NCBI GenBank assembly: GCA_964017195.1
Contig: OZ024887.1
Coordinates: forward strand, 4,851,959 to 4,915,958
Length of the DNA stretch: 64,000 nucleotides
Source: Siderastrea radians
Taxonomy: Eukaryota; Cnidaria; Anthozoa; Scleractinia; Rhizangiidae
Reading direction: 5' to 3'
Position 1 is the first letter of the stretch, and the number at the start of each line of letters is the position of its first letter. Positions 35,123 through 44,303 of this stretch are shown in pieces. A program made the translations under genes and the position numbers. The notes beneath the pieces were generated by a model. The model made no database searches. It saw only the letters and a program-made list of their open reading frames with translations, and was not told the DNA's origin.

Positions 35123-38100
35123 ATGCTTGCAAATTTGTTTAAAAGAGGTGAGGAAGAGGAAGGTGTAGAAAAGGAAGGCCGTCGTTATATCTTCTGGAGA
35201 AAAAGACAAGGACTTGAAAATAACCTTACAGAACATTTTATAGGAAAGATAAGGGAGAAGGTCAGAACAGCAGCCTACTTGCGACATAACTATTCTTATT
35301 GGTTGGAAAACATCGAAGACGGGACTATTATCCTGTATTATAAAAACTCAGGAGGTTCACCTTGGATAAACAGGTATGTTGAAGCAGAAAATTGGTTGAG
35401 AGAAAAGGAGGAGGCGCGCCTGAACATTGATAACATTGAAAGACCAAACACAAAATGGGTGTTTAGGGGTTATTCTGATGTTGATGTAAAGGTCGTTCTT
35501 GACCGTCAGCCACTTTTAGGTACAGGACCATTACCAGATTGGCTGCGTGATTGTGCGCGTGGGCGTGCGGGACCAATGATTGCTCTTGATACTTACCAAG
35601 ACAATTTATGTCTTTGGCGCTGTATTGCAGTACATCGAGGTTCAAGACCAGATCGAAGTACAACGGCAGCAAGGGAACTTGCAAAGGGTTTCTTCAACCT
35701 CAAAGCTATTCCACAAGATTGCCGGAAAACATGTTTAGATGAACTTGATGAGGTTGAAAAACATCTAAATAAAAAACAAATTTTCAAAGATTGGTTGGGT
35801 ATTTGTGTATATGAGCCTGAACGTTTGGAGGATGGTGAAGTGGTTTGGCATCTTATAAGAACGCCACCAGCCAAATTAACAAATATTTTGACAATTGGAA
35901 TATACGAAGGACATGCTTTCGTTATAAAAGATATTACGAAGCTTGCAAAAGTTTATTTATGTGTTCATTGTCTTGCAAGATTTAATAAAGCTTGCAATCT
36001 TCAACGGCATGCCGAAAGGTGCTCCCAAGGGAAGACGGTGATTGAATGTCCGGCCGAAAAAGTTGAATTACCACAAACAGCTTTTGAGAAAGCTTTTTAT
36101 CCAAAACATTCATCTTCTCCAGAATCTCTTCGCTGGCTTGAAAAAGAAGCAGCACTTCGTAAAATTCACATCCACCACGCTGCTTGCGGACATGGAGGTG
36201 AAAGATGGGTTGAGCGTGCGCCTGTAGACGGTTATAACCATGAAACAAAGACTGTTTTTCAATATCATGGATGTCATTGGCATGGATGTCGAAAATGTTA
36301 CCCTCATGATCGAAATAGAATAATAACTAATAACCAAACACGAGAAGATAGATTTAAAGCAGCTGTTGTACGTACACAAAAGCTTCGAGCTGCTGGCTAC
36401 CATGTAATCGAAGCATGGTCTTGTGAAGTTGGAAAAATAAATATAAAGTTACCAAAACCTCAAACACAAAGTTATCCACATGCAATTATATATGACTTTG
36501 AAGCATACGGAGATAAAAATCAAAGAAAAGAACCAACAAAAACGTTAATTATCGAAAATGAACATGTATCAGCTTCTGTTAGCCTTGTCGACTCTTTAGA
36601 AAGAAAACCAACTCATATTTGTGAAAGAGACCCTGCGGTTTTGGTTAAAAAGTTTATGAAAGAACTTGAAAGGCGTGAAGAAAACATAAGGGAACAAGTA
36701 AGAGCAGCCTTCAAACCTGACGATATAAATATGCTTATAAAAGCGCAGCGTTTAAAAATAGAAGAATGGTGTGATCAGGTGCCAGTTCTTGGGTTTAACT
36801 CTGGGAAATATGATTTGAATCTTATCAGAAAACATTTTGCAGAACTTGTAGCTGATACAGCAGATAGAGTAAGAGTTGCAAAAAATGGAAACAAAATTAT
36901 GTACATTTTGACAAAAAACTCTCGTTTTCTCGATATCATAAACTATTTAGGACCGGGCACAAGTTATGAAAAATGGGTGAAAGCCTACGAATGTGAAAGT
37001 GAAAAATCTTGGTTTCCATACGAATGGTTTGACAGTATTGAAAAGCTTGATTTCAAAGGGCTTCCTGACTACGAACATTGGTATTCAAAGTTGAAAGGGT
37101 GTTATCTTCTCACAAAAACAGAATTGGAGGGTTGTAAAAAGTTGTTTGAAGAAAAAGGGATGAAAACTTTCGAAGATTGGCTGCGTTACTACAATAATCA
37201 CGATGTAGTGCCTGGTCTCGAGGCGTTGGAAAAGATGCGTGCATTCTACAGCGATAAAGGAATCGATATTTTAAAAGATGCTGTAAGTATCCCAGGTGTT
37301 AGTTTACATTACTTGCTCCGTGGATGTGTTGAGAGGGGCGCAGATCTTTACAGCCCGTGCAAAGAAGCGTATGAGATGTTGAAAGCAGCTGTTGTTGGAG
37401 GACCGAGCCTTGTTTTCACAAGAGAACATGAAGTTGAAGTTACGAAAATAAGGTCTCATCGAATAGCGGAACCTCGTTTTTGCAAAAATATAGTGGGTTA
37501 CGACGCCAACGCTTTGTATTTGTCAACCATGCTAAGAGACATGCCTTGTGGAAAAGGAACCGTTGTTCATTACAATTTCAAAGGAGCATCCACCATATTT
37601 ACACAAAGGCTGAAAACAGAAAGATGGTTTGGATTTGCAGAAGTTGATATAGAGATACCAAAGCAGTTATACCCAAAGTTTGAGGAAATGTGTCCGTTTT
37701 TCTACAACAAAGAGGTCCCTGTTGAAGCTGTGCCGCAACATATGCTTGACTATCTTAAACGCACAAAAAGGAACCGCGGAAATGGAAAGAAGTTAGTGGG
37801 GGCATTGTCTTCAAAAAAGATATTATTATACGCACCTCTTCTTAGATGGTATCTTGAACATGGAGCAGTGATCACAAATGTTTATCGGACTATTGATTAC
37901 CAACCATCAAAAATATTTACTTGGTTTGTGAGCAAGTGACTGAAGCTCGTAGAACTGGAGATAAAGAAAAAAGCAAGGCGCTGCTGGCTGAGGTATTCAA
38001 ACTGTTAGGAAATAGTGGGTATGGAAAGCTCATCGAAGCCTTGGAGAGGCAAAAAAACACAATTTACACAAAAAAAGAAAAGATTGTCGACCAAGCTTTA

Positions 38101-38745
38101 CGAAGCGCATTTTTTAGTGATCTTGATGAGATCGGGCAGGCGTATGAGCTGGAAAGTCGAAAGCCTCGGATCACAATCAGAAGACCATTTCAGGTTGGAA
38201 TTGCTGTATATCAATTGGCAAAACTTCGAATGCTTGAATTCTATTATGATTTTCTTGACAGATATTTTGACAGAAAAGATTTCGAATTGATTCAGATGGA
38301 CACAGACAGCAATTATATGGCAATAAGCGCAGAAAAGTTGGAAGACATCGTCAAACCAGAGCTGCAAAAAGAATTTGAGGAAAAAAAGAAAGAGTAGTTA
38401 GCTTGGGATAAGTGGAGCAGTCGAACCCCTGGGCTCTCTAAACTCGAGTGTAAAGGCAGCAAAATGATTGCCCTCTGTTCAAAATGTTATTTTATCGAAG
38501 ACTCTGAGGGTGAAAAGAAGTTCAGCACTAAAGGGGTGTCAAAGAAACAAAACGAGATCACGGCGCAGCGTTTCAAGAAAGCTTTGGAAGGCAGCAAGGA
38601 CATAGCAACTAATTGAGGTTTTAGAATGCGGGATGGACAAATAGTCACTTACGAACAGCAGAAGCTGGGGTTGAGCGCTTACTACGACAAACGATGGGTA
38701 TTGAAAGACGGTATTCACACAGAACCGATCGAGTTTCATTGTTAG
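35123..38745 (+). pseudogene. protein-primed family B DNA polymerase, broken
   Basis: This was the replicase of the element: a family B polymerase that in this class starts synthesis from a protein primer. N-terminal and central parts include a Cys/His-rich segment (CVHCLARFNKACNLQRH, residues about 277-293). Exonuclease motifs follow: DFEAY, GFNSGKYD and an HD-containing segment. Polymerase motif A is at YDANALYLS, motif B at LLGNSGYGK and motif C at QMDTDSN. Three lesions are visible: a one-base frame change at about 37920-37930 between motifs A and B, an in-frame TAG at 38395-38397 and an in-frame TGA at 38614-38616. Both stops fit single transitions (TGG to TAG, CGA to TGA). The frame ends at 38745, overlapping the integrase end by four bases. 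Confidence 0.9.
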
Positions 38746-39743
38746 CTTGCTGGTGGTAGTTGTGTATCTGGAGGAACAACCAAAAGCTCTTCGCGAACAA
38801 ACCAACGTTTTGGTCCGTCAAATAAATAATAGATAACCGGAGCGTCTGGTTTTATCATAATTTTTTCAATCTCGTAAACATTCAAAGACCAGATTGGGTC
38901 GGTAGCTCTTCGTCGGCCACCTTCAAGTTCACCAGGTTGATAAAGATAGCGAACACTTAAACCTGAGGTGAGCTTTTTTTCGTTCACACCAACAGGTCTC
39001 AAATAAGGTGTTGAGGGTTTGGATGGAACAGTTTTCTTTTTAATAGCATCAACAGGTTTTTGACCAGTCAGTCGAGTGACTTCTTTATTTAAAGCTGAAA
39101 TAACAGCTGGCAGTCGGGTCACCCACGCAGTGAACCGCTGACCCTCAGGGAGGCTTATTTCAACCCCGTACTGGTGTCCAAACAGTCGTTCAGCCAGGGT
39201 ACGGTTGAATCTTTCAACAATTGCTTGATCACGGTGAATATCCACACGACCACGTCTAACCTCGACATTATGTTTTGAAAGCAGTTGATTCACAGCACCC
39301 ATAAACTCACGACCAGGATCGACCTGAAGCAGTTTCGGCCACTTCAAAGGACCACGACTATAAATCCGTTCCAGAGCAGCTGCGACTTCTTTCGCCTCTT
39401 TTGTGGTCAACGGTTCGGCTTCTTTGTATCGAGAGGCCACATCTACCACTGTGAGAGCATATTTAAAAGTTTTACGGGAGCGTGGTGGGCGATCGTGTGG
39501 GAGATACAGAAGATCGGCTTGGTGAACTTTGTTTGGAACAGGAACGTCAAATTTCGGTCTTGGAATGTACCGTGGGGCTGGTAAATAAACTTGCCAAAGA
39601 ACTTGCTTCATTAACCAGTTTTGAGCCACATTTTCCGAAACTTTCGCTGCCTGGGCTAATTTCTTAATTGCTGCAAAACCTTTCCAATACCCTTGCGGGC
39701 TGTAATAAATTTTTGACAATTTATTGAAAATACGGGAGCTCAT
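38742..39743 (-). CDS. retroviral-type DDE integrase
   Basis: The 333-residue protein (ATG 39743) has an rve-type catalytic core. The first Asp is in HQADLLYLP, the second in QVDPGREF and the Glu in AIVERFNRTLAERLF, spaced as in integrases of Polintons and retroelements. The core is preceded by a short helical domain and followed by a beta-rich C-terminal domain. It would cut and join the element ends into host DNA, making a short target duplication. The gene converges with the polymerase and diverges from the VLTF3-like gene across a 22 bp shared promoter. It is intact, so mobilisation in trans is conceivable. Confidence 0.9.
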   Translation of the reverse strand: MSSRIFNKLSKIYYSPQGYWKGFAAIKKLAQAAKVSENVAQNWLMKQVLWQVYLPAPRYIPRPKFDVPVPNKVHQADLLYLPHDRPPRSRKTFKYALTVVDVASRYKEAEPLTTKEAKEVAAALERIYSRGPLKWPKLLQVDPGREFMGAVNQLLSKHNVEVRRGRVDIHRDQAIVERFNRTLAERLFGHQYGVEISLPEGQRFTAWVTRLPAVISALNKEVTRLTGQKPVDAIKKKTVPSKPSTPYLRPVGVNEKKLTSGLSVRYLYQPGELEGGRRRATDPIWSLNVYEIEKIMIKPDAPVIYYLFDGPKRWFVREELLVVPPDTQLPPAS

Positions 39744-39765
39744 TGTATACTATACACAATAAAAA
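39744..39765. promoter_or_regulatory. divergent promoter, integrase / VLTF3-like gene
   Basis: Only 22 bases separate the two ATGs. They contain the palindromic TATA-like GTATACTATAC, which reads as a box in both directions. The same kind of box lies just before most genes of the element. Confidence 0.55.
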
Positions 39766-40325
39766 ATGGACGACCCGTTTGGTTGTTTGCAAGGTGAGAA
39801 AATTTCGCCAAAAATGATTAAAGAAATGTTGCAAAAAAAACTGAAATAAACCTGTTATCAAAAAAGATTGATCGTTGTCCTTCATGCGATGAGCAATTAA
39901 TTTATGTGGTGAATGAGTTCTGTCATGCATGTAAAAAATGTGGTAGAGTGATTGAATGTGATGATTATGAATATTTTGAAGAAGAAGAAAATTTGAGAAC
40001 AAGTTCCACTTCTCTTCCACAGAAAAATGATTATTTAAAAAAAATTTTACAGAAATGTAAAATTCACCAAATGTTTTCCTCCAAAGAGGTAGATTTTCTT
40101 GGTAACGTTATTGCTCAATTTAATGATGTAATCAGCAAATCAGTGAACTACACCTGTTTTCTGTACAATTATTTTGAAAAGGTACCTTCTGAATGCTGGC
40201 CCAACAAAAAAGAAATCTTGAAAACTATTTATTGTCACCACCTTCCAAAAGACTTAGAAAGAATTTGGATCGCAAAACAGGAGTTTGAAAAATGGTGGTT
40301 GAAAGTCAATCAAGGTTCTTCATAA
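39766..40325 (+). pseudogene. VLTF3-like late transcription factor, frameshifted
   Basis: The conserved part has a zinc-ribbon (CPSC...CHACKKCG) followed by a helical domain with NDYLKKILQKC and the tail RIWIAKQEFEKWW. That layout fits VLTF3-like factors found in Polintons and large DNA viruses, which drive late-gene transcription. An ATG at 39766 opens a 27-codon frame ending at 39849. The zinc-ribbon frame is one base out of step, and the change falls at the A8 run at 39833-39840. Either a base has been lost there or the assembly is one A short. The 3' end overlaps the PLA2 gene by 16 bases. Confidence 0.75.
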
Positions 40326-41293
40326 ACATTTTCATATTTGCCTGTTTTTGGATTTTTTACCAAACGCATGACAGTACCTTTTTTCGGATGAGTCCAAAAT
40401 TTCTTGCTTGTGACACCAGTTGGTCCTGTGAAAGCATTTTTCGCAATATCACCTGACCAATACCGATCAAATACATGTTTTGTGGAAGGAATAATTTTTT
40501 TTGTTAAAGTTTCAGCAAATTTTATTGCATCCAACGGTTTGTCCAAAACACCAGTCCCTTTTTGTTTTTTTAAACCCAACCCTAACTTTTGTTTAGCATT
40601 GATTGCATTTCTTGCAGCCGCATGGCCCCACTGCCTCTGTTTGTAAGGAACTGCGTCAAGAGACTTAACCATTTTTTTATCCGCTTTGTTTTTGCATTTT
40701 TTTAGGTTTTCACCATACTTTTTTTCACGGTTGGAACAAACATCATAATCAACATCGTGTTGCATTGCAATCGCATCTGTAGCACCTGTGGGTTGTTGAT
40801 GTATTTCAAGAATTTCACCCGTTTCTGGATTGAATTTAACCTGCTTTTCAAGAGGATTGTATGGCCCTGTGAAATTATGTCCTGGCAATGTCCAACCTTT
40901 TTTTGGTTTCGGAAATTTTCCAATTGCAGCATGTATATCAAATCCGGCGCCATCCAAATCAGGTCTGTTAGTTTTGTAACGTTGGTTTGGTCGAACTTTA
41001 GTTGAAAGTTGATCAAACATTTCACTTCCAACTTTTTGAATAACTGGGCGGGCTTTGTCAAGAGTGTAATTTATTGCTTTCTTTTGCAATTTAGGGTCTC
41101 TCATTGCTTCAGAAGCGTAATATCTTCCAGCTTCAACACTTTTTTTCGCAAGATATGGGATTCCTTTTGTAATTGCAAGATCACCAACTGCCATAGCAAC
41201 GTCACCGAATATTCCACTGCCCTCCGCAAGGGAGGGCTCACTCAGTTTCCCGGCAAGAAACCAGCAGATTTCATTTTTCCACAACTTGCGCAT
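40310..41293 (-). CDS. virion protein with parvovirus-type phospholipase A2 domain
   Basis: The protein is 327 residues from ATG 41293. The PLA2 domain has the calcium-binding loop LPGHNFTGPYNPL and the catalytic helix HDVDYDVC, the arrangement of parvoviral VP1-type PLA2. An N-terminal GSGIFGD segment and a basic C-terminal region surround it. Such domains modify endosomal membranes during entry, and Polinton/adintovirus relatives carry similar proteins. Its first 30 codons overlap, in another frame, the small zinc-ribbon gene at 41242-41400. No TATA-like box lies directly upstream, so translation from a shared transcript is likely. Confidence 0.85.
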   Translation of the reverse strand: MRKLWKNEICWFLAGKLSEPSLAEGSGIFGDVAMAVGDLAITKGIPYLAKKSVEAGRYYASEAMRDPKLQKKAINYTLDKARPVIQKVGSEMFDQLSTKVRPNQRYKTNRPDLDGAGFDIHAAIGKFPKPKKGWTLPGHNFTGPYNPLEKQVKFNPETGEILEIHQQPTGATDAIAMQHDVDYDVCSNREKKYGENLKKCKNKADKKMVKSLDAVPYKQRQWGHAAARNAINAKQKLGLGLKKQKGTGVLDKPLDAIKFAETLTKKIIPSTKHVFDRYWSGDIAKNAFTGPTGVTSKKFWTHPKKGTVMRLVKNPKTGKYENVYEEP

Positions 41294-41400
41294 TTTACTA
41301 ACAAGACTCTTCTATTTCTTTTTTTTGTTGTAACAACTTTTTCACTCCCAGGCACATTTGGTGTGTGCCTTTTTTCTTTCACACAGTACACTTTTTCCAT
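41242..41400 (-). CDS. 52-residue zinc-ribbon protein (DUF5679-like)
   Basis: ATG 41400 follows TATATAAAA immediately. The product begins MEKVYCVKEKRHTPNVPG and has a second Cys pair in KCASCGKMKS. The YCV...C-x2-C layout resembles the DUF5679 zinc-ribbon found in viral proteins. The 3' part overlaps the PLA2 gene in another frame, and its stop is at 41242-41244. In some relatives I would expect such a ribbon fused to a virion protein. The role is unknown. Confidence 0.55.
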   Translation of the reverse strand: MEKVYCVKEKRHTPNVPGSEKVVTTKKRNRRVLLVKCASCGKMKSAGFLPGN

Positions 41401-41410
41401 TTTTATATAG

Positions 41411-41854
41411 TTATGAAAAATAAATTTTCACAATTTCCTCATTTTGAAGTAAATCGTTGGAGAATATTTTCAAAATATCGGTAAAACTTGTTCCTTTATT
41501 TCTTTCGTTTAAAAAGAGAAGGCAGTAATAACCACATCTCACACTTTGTTCCCATTGAATTTGGTTGTCATTTCTGAAAAAATGTTTCATCCCATGCATT
41601 GACATCTCTTGTTCCCATTCCAAAGGTGGTGGAAGCCCAAATGAATCGAAATACTCGTAAAGACCTTTTCCTTTTGGCCAACAACATACCCAGTGAGTTC
41701 CCAAACTTCCGAAATCATCCAAGTTGATAATGCATGGGGAATGAAAAAAAGGTTTTGTTTCGTTTCTGCTAAAAATACCTTTTATTGGAATTCGTAAAAA
41801 GTTGCACCATTTTCTCAGGTCAATGTTGGATAGAGGTTTATCTTCAAATTTCAG
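41411..41854 (-). CDS. adenain-like cysteine protease
   Basis: The conserved core has the catalytic His in GTHWVCCW, the acidic residue in EYFDSFGLPPP, a Gln-containing QWEQS segment and the catalytic Cys in CGYYCLLFL. This is the triad layout of adenovirus-type maturation proteases, which cut precursor capsid and core proteins. No ATG precedes the conserved region: the frame is open back to a CTG at 41854-41852, which overlaps the stop of the upstream gene. About 147 residues result from CTG. Start-codon loss, a CTG start, or a -1 shift at A AAA AAC are the options. Confidence 0.85.
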   Translation of the reverse strand: MKFEDKPLSNIDLRKWCNFLRIPIKGIFSRNETKPFFHSPCIINLDDFGSLGTHWVCCWPKGKGLYEYFDSFGLPPPLEWEQEMSMHGMKHFFRNDNQIQWEQSVRCGYYCLLFLNERNKGTSFTDILKIFSNDLLQNEEIVKIYFS

Positions 41855-42552
41855 TTTTTTTTTAAACGATAATAATCATCCCAAGTTCCGAAAAAAGGTG
41901 GAGGTTGAATTTGCATTCCTTTACCTTTTGGTGGTGGTGGAAGAGGAGGTGCTCGTCTCGGTCGTGAGCGTGGTGGTTGCGTTTGCATACCTTTTCCGAT
42001 TATTTTTCTGACTAAATCAATGGCTAAAGGTACTCCAATAGACGCTAACATACCAAGGAAACCGCCGTATTGTGCGCCGCCTCCTTTCACCAAACCTTTT
42101 CCAACAAGATATTGTTTTGCCGCCTTTTTCTGAGCAGGAGTCATTCGCTGGACAAGTTTATAAAGCTCAATTTCCCTTGGTCCAAAACCATTACCAAATA
42201 TCTTTTTCAGCACCTTTTCAGCGCCAAAACTCAAACCTGCACTTGCTAATGCTCCAAGGGCTGGCTTTATCAAAGGTTTTGCCAAACCAAGCATAGCAGA
42301 AAACAAATTTCCACCACGCTGCGCAGTGTTCTGAAGCTGAGTTTGGCTAAATTTTATAACCATTCCTTTCCCTGCCGCCGATCTTTTTTTCAACCGCTTG
42401 ATTTGAGTTTCAGTGAGAAGAAGTTCGTCACCACGCCCAATTTGGTCTGGTTTGACTTTCAGACCAACAGGGGTCTTCGAAACATAAGCTTTTTGAAGTG
42501 TCTTTTTCTGACCATCAGTCAGTGCGATTTTGAATGGATGATAAGTTGTCAT
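41851..42552 (-). CDS. core/membrane-active virion protein (PX-like)
   Basis: The 233-residue basic protein starts at ATG 42552 behind a TATACAC box. Its parts are an N-terminal domain (HPFKIALTDGQKKTLQKA), Lys/Arg patches, two glycine-alanine hydrophobic segments (PALGALASAGLSFGAEK and GGFLGMLASIGVPLAIDL) and a Pro-rich tail ending WDDYYRLKKN. Glycine-rich hydrophobic stretches in a basic protein recall adenovirus pX/pVI-type core or membrane-lytic proteins. GG-type sites (KGGGAQYGG) could be cut by the adjacent protease. The precise homology is uncertain. Confidence 0.6.
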   Translation of the reverse strand: MTTYHPFKIALTDGQKKTLQKAYVSKTPVGLKVKPDQIGRGDELLLTETQIKRLKKRSAAGKGMVIKFSQTQLQNTAQRGGNLFSAMLGLAKPLIKPALGALASAGLSFGAEKVLKKIFGNGFGPREIELYKLVQRMTPAQKKAAKQYLVGKGLVKGGGAQYGGFLGMLASIGVPLAIDLVRKIIGKGMQTQPPRSRPRRAPPLPPPPKGKGMQIQPPPFFGTWDDYYRLKKN

Positions 42553-42586
42553 TGTGTATATTATATTCAGAATTTTTTTTCAATTT

Positions 42587-43846
42587 TTAAACGACAACAA
42601 GCTCATTACCAAGTGTTTCTAAAACAAATTCTTCTTCATTTATAACATATGCGTATATAATGTATTGAAGGTCTGCTGTTTCGTCTAATTCATATTCTAA
42701 AGTAAGATTAAGGGGATCATTTGTCATAAATTTTTCATTATTTCTTAGATCGAAGTGAATGATCGGGAATAAACTCTCGAAGTTTGCAATCTGTAGCTGA
42801 ACACCGCTGTTGTAATCATAATTTCTGTACCTATAATTTATCAAATGTTCGTAAATTCTCAATTTGTTTTTGTCTGAGAAATAAACTGAAGGGTAAAAAT
42901 TTTCACCATAATTTAGTCGACATCTTGTTAATTTTGCCGAACTATCACCATCGATATCAAATGTGTCAAAAAAGTAAGGGTTTTGTGTGTAAGAATTTGT
43001 TTTACGATATTGTTGAAGAAATATGAATACGTGTTTTACATTTTTAATTGCAGCTGTAAACGAACACGTACCACCAGTATCAGTTCTTGGGGAACTTTCC
43101 ATAATTCGTTCTTTCAAGTATTTAATTTTTTTTGTTTTTAAAAATTTTTCATTCACAAATTTTTGCCCTTCACCGTGGAAAGATAGTTGTGGAACCCATA
43201 ACTCAAATTTTTTAACAACAATTCTTCGAGCTGTTCCATCATTTTGGAAAATAAGTTCTTTATCATCTTGCAGAGTAACATCAAACTCCATTTTCGTTGG
43301 TGGTAAGAGAGCTTCGCAAAGATTTTCGAAAAATGAGTATCTGTTTAAAGGAATTTTTGTCTCAACTATCTTTCCACCATGTGAAAGAAGAGCTCTTGCA
43401 CGCATTCCAAGGTTAGTCGCATTTGCATCTGTAACTGTGGTTTCGTCAACGTCAAGATACCAAAATTGATCTTTTGCCACAGTTCCCGAATAATCGTTTG
43501 AATAGTCAAGCAGATTTTTAATAAAAATGCCTTTGTGGATATTGTTTGACTCAGTAACTTCTGTCCCCGCTGATGAAACTCTCATATTTTTGATTAATGA
43601 AAAAGACCCATTTATCGGAGCAGATTCAGTGTCAGCTACAATGTTACCTCCATTTGCATTTGCTTCAAACTTAAAATGAACTAAGAAATAAGCTCTGTAC
43701 CAGTCATAAAAATGGTTTCTGTCTTCTATTACGAATTTAAAACCACTTTTTTCTTGTGTTTGATTATTCCCGGGGTTTTCTAACCGTTTTTCACATTCAA
43801 TAAGGATATCTTCTGACCGTTTAAGGAATTGTGGAGTTCTGAACAT
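42587..43846 (-). CDS. major capsid protein (double jelly roll)
   Basis: The 419-residue protein (ATG 43846, box TATAACTGC upstream) is beta-rich throughout. Segments such as NGSFSLIKNMRV, FIKNLLDYSNDYSG, FWYLDVD and the C-terminal EEEFVLETLGNELVVV match my memory of Polinton/adintovirus hexon-like capsid proteins, which assemble as trimers into the shell. It sits between the core-type genes and the minor capsid gene, as expected. The frame is intact. The identification rests on motif impression and position. Confidence 0.8.
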   Translation of the reverse strand: MFRTPQFLKRSEDILIECEKRLENPGNNQTQEKSGFKFVIEDRNHFYDWYRAYFLVHFKFEANANGGNIVADTESAPINGSFSLIKNMRVSSAGTEVTESNNIHKGIFIKNLLDYSNDYSGTVAKDQFWYLDVDETTVTDANATNLGMRARALLSHGGKIVETKIPLNRYSFFENLCEALLPPTKMEFDVTLQDDKELIFQNDGTARRIVVKKFELWVPQLSFHGEGQKFVNEKFLKTKKIKYLKERIMESSPRTDTGGTCSFTAAIKNVKHVFIFLQQYRKTNSYTQNPYFFDTFDIDGDSSAKLTRCRLNYGENFYPSVYFSDKNKLRIYEHLINYRYRNYDYNSGVQLQIANFESLFPIIHFDLRNNEKFMTNDPLNLTLEYELDETADLQYIIYAYVINEEEFVLETLGNELVVV

Positions 43847-43883
43847 TTTGCAGTTATATTAAAAGAAAAAATTTTTTTTAAAA

Positions 43884-44303
43884 TTAAATTTCGTTTGCCA
43901 AAATTCGATTCAATTTCATAAGAGCGTCTGATTTTTTCTGTGTTTGGTTTTGCAAAATATTTGCAAGTTTCTTTTTTGCGTCTTTAGACAATGGTTTTTG
44001 TTTTTTTCGCTCTTGCAGTAGTTTTCGTATTTGTTTCGAACCTTTTTCAACAGCAAGTTCACCAACTCTCTGACCCGCCTTTTCAGCGATTGTTTTTCTG
44101 GCTTTTTCAACTGTTTTCTTTACAACGTTCTTTGCAGTGTCTTTGAATACTTTGCCGATGGTCATGAAGGTGTCACGGATCACACCCGACCCTTTGTGTT
44201 TATATCGATAACGTCCGGTGTTTTTGTCAAAGAATCTTGCCCACTCACTAGGATGATTTATGATTGTATATTTTACCAACAAAAAATTCTTACTCTTTTT
44301 CAA
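43884..44303 (-). CDS. basic virion protein, start codon unclear
   Basis: The open frame gives about 130 residues rich in Lys and Arg, with HPSEWARFFDKNTGRY near the start, then KHKGSGVIRD and long basic helices. The GSG motif recalls the PLA2 protein's GSGIFGD. No ATG precedes the conserved N-terminal part; the first is at the DTFMTIGK segment. A TATACAATC sequence sits where neighbours have TATACA(C)AATG, so the start may have changed from ATG to ATC. A core or scaffolding role is likely; the family is not named. Confidence 0.55.
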   Translation of the reverse strand: MKKSKNFLLVKYTIINHPSEWARFFDKNTGRYRYKHKGSGVIRDTFMTIGKVFKDTAKNVVKKTVEKARKTIAEKAGQRVGELAVEKGSKQIRKLLQERKKQKPLSKDAKKKLANILQNQTQKKSDALMKLNRILANEI

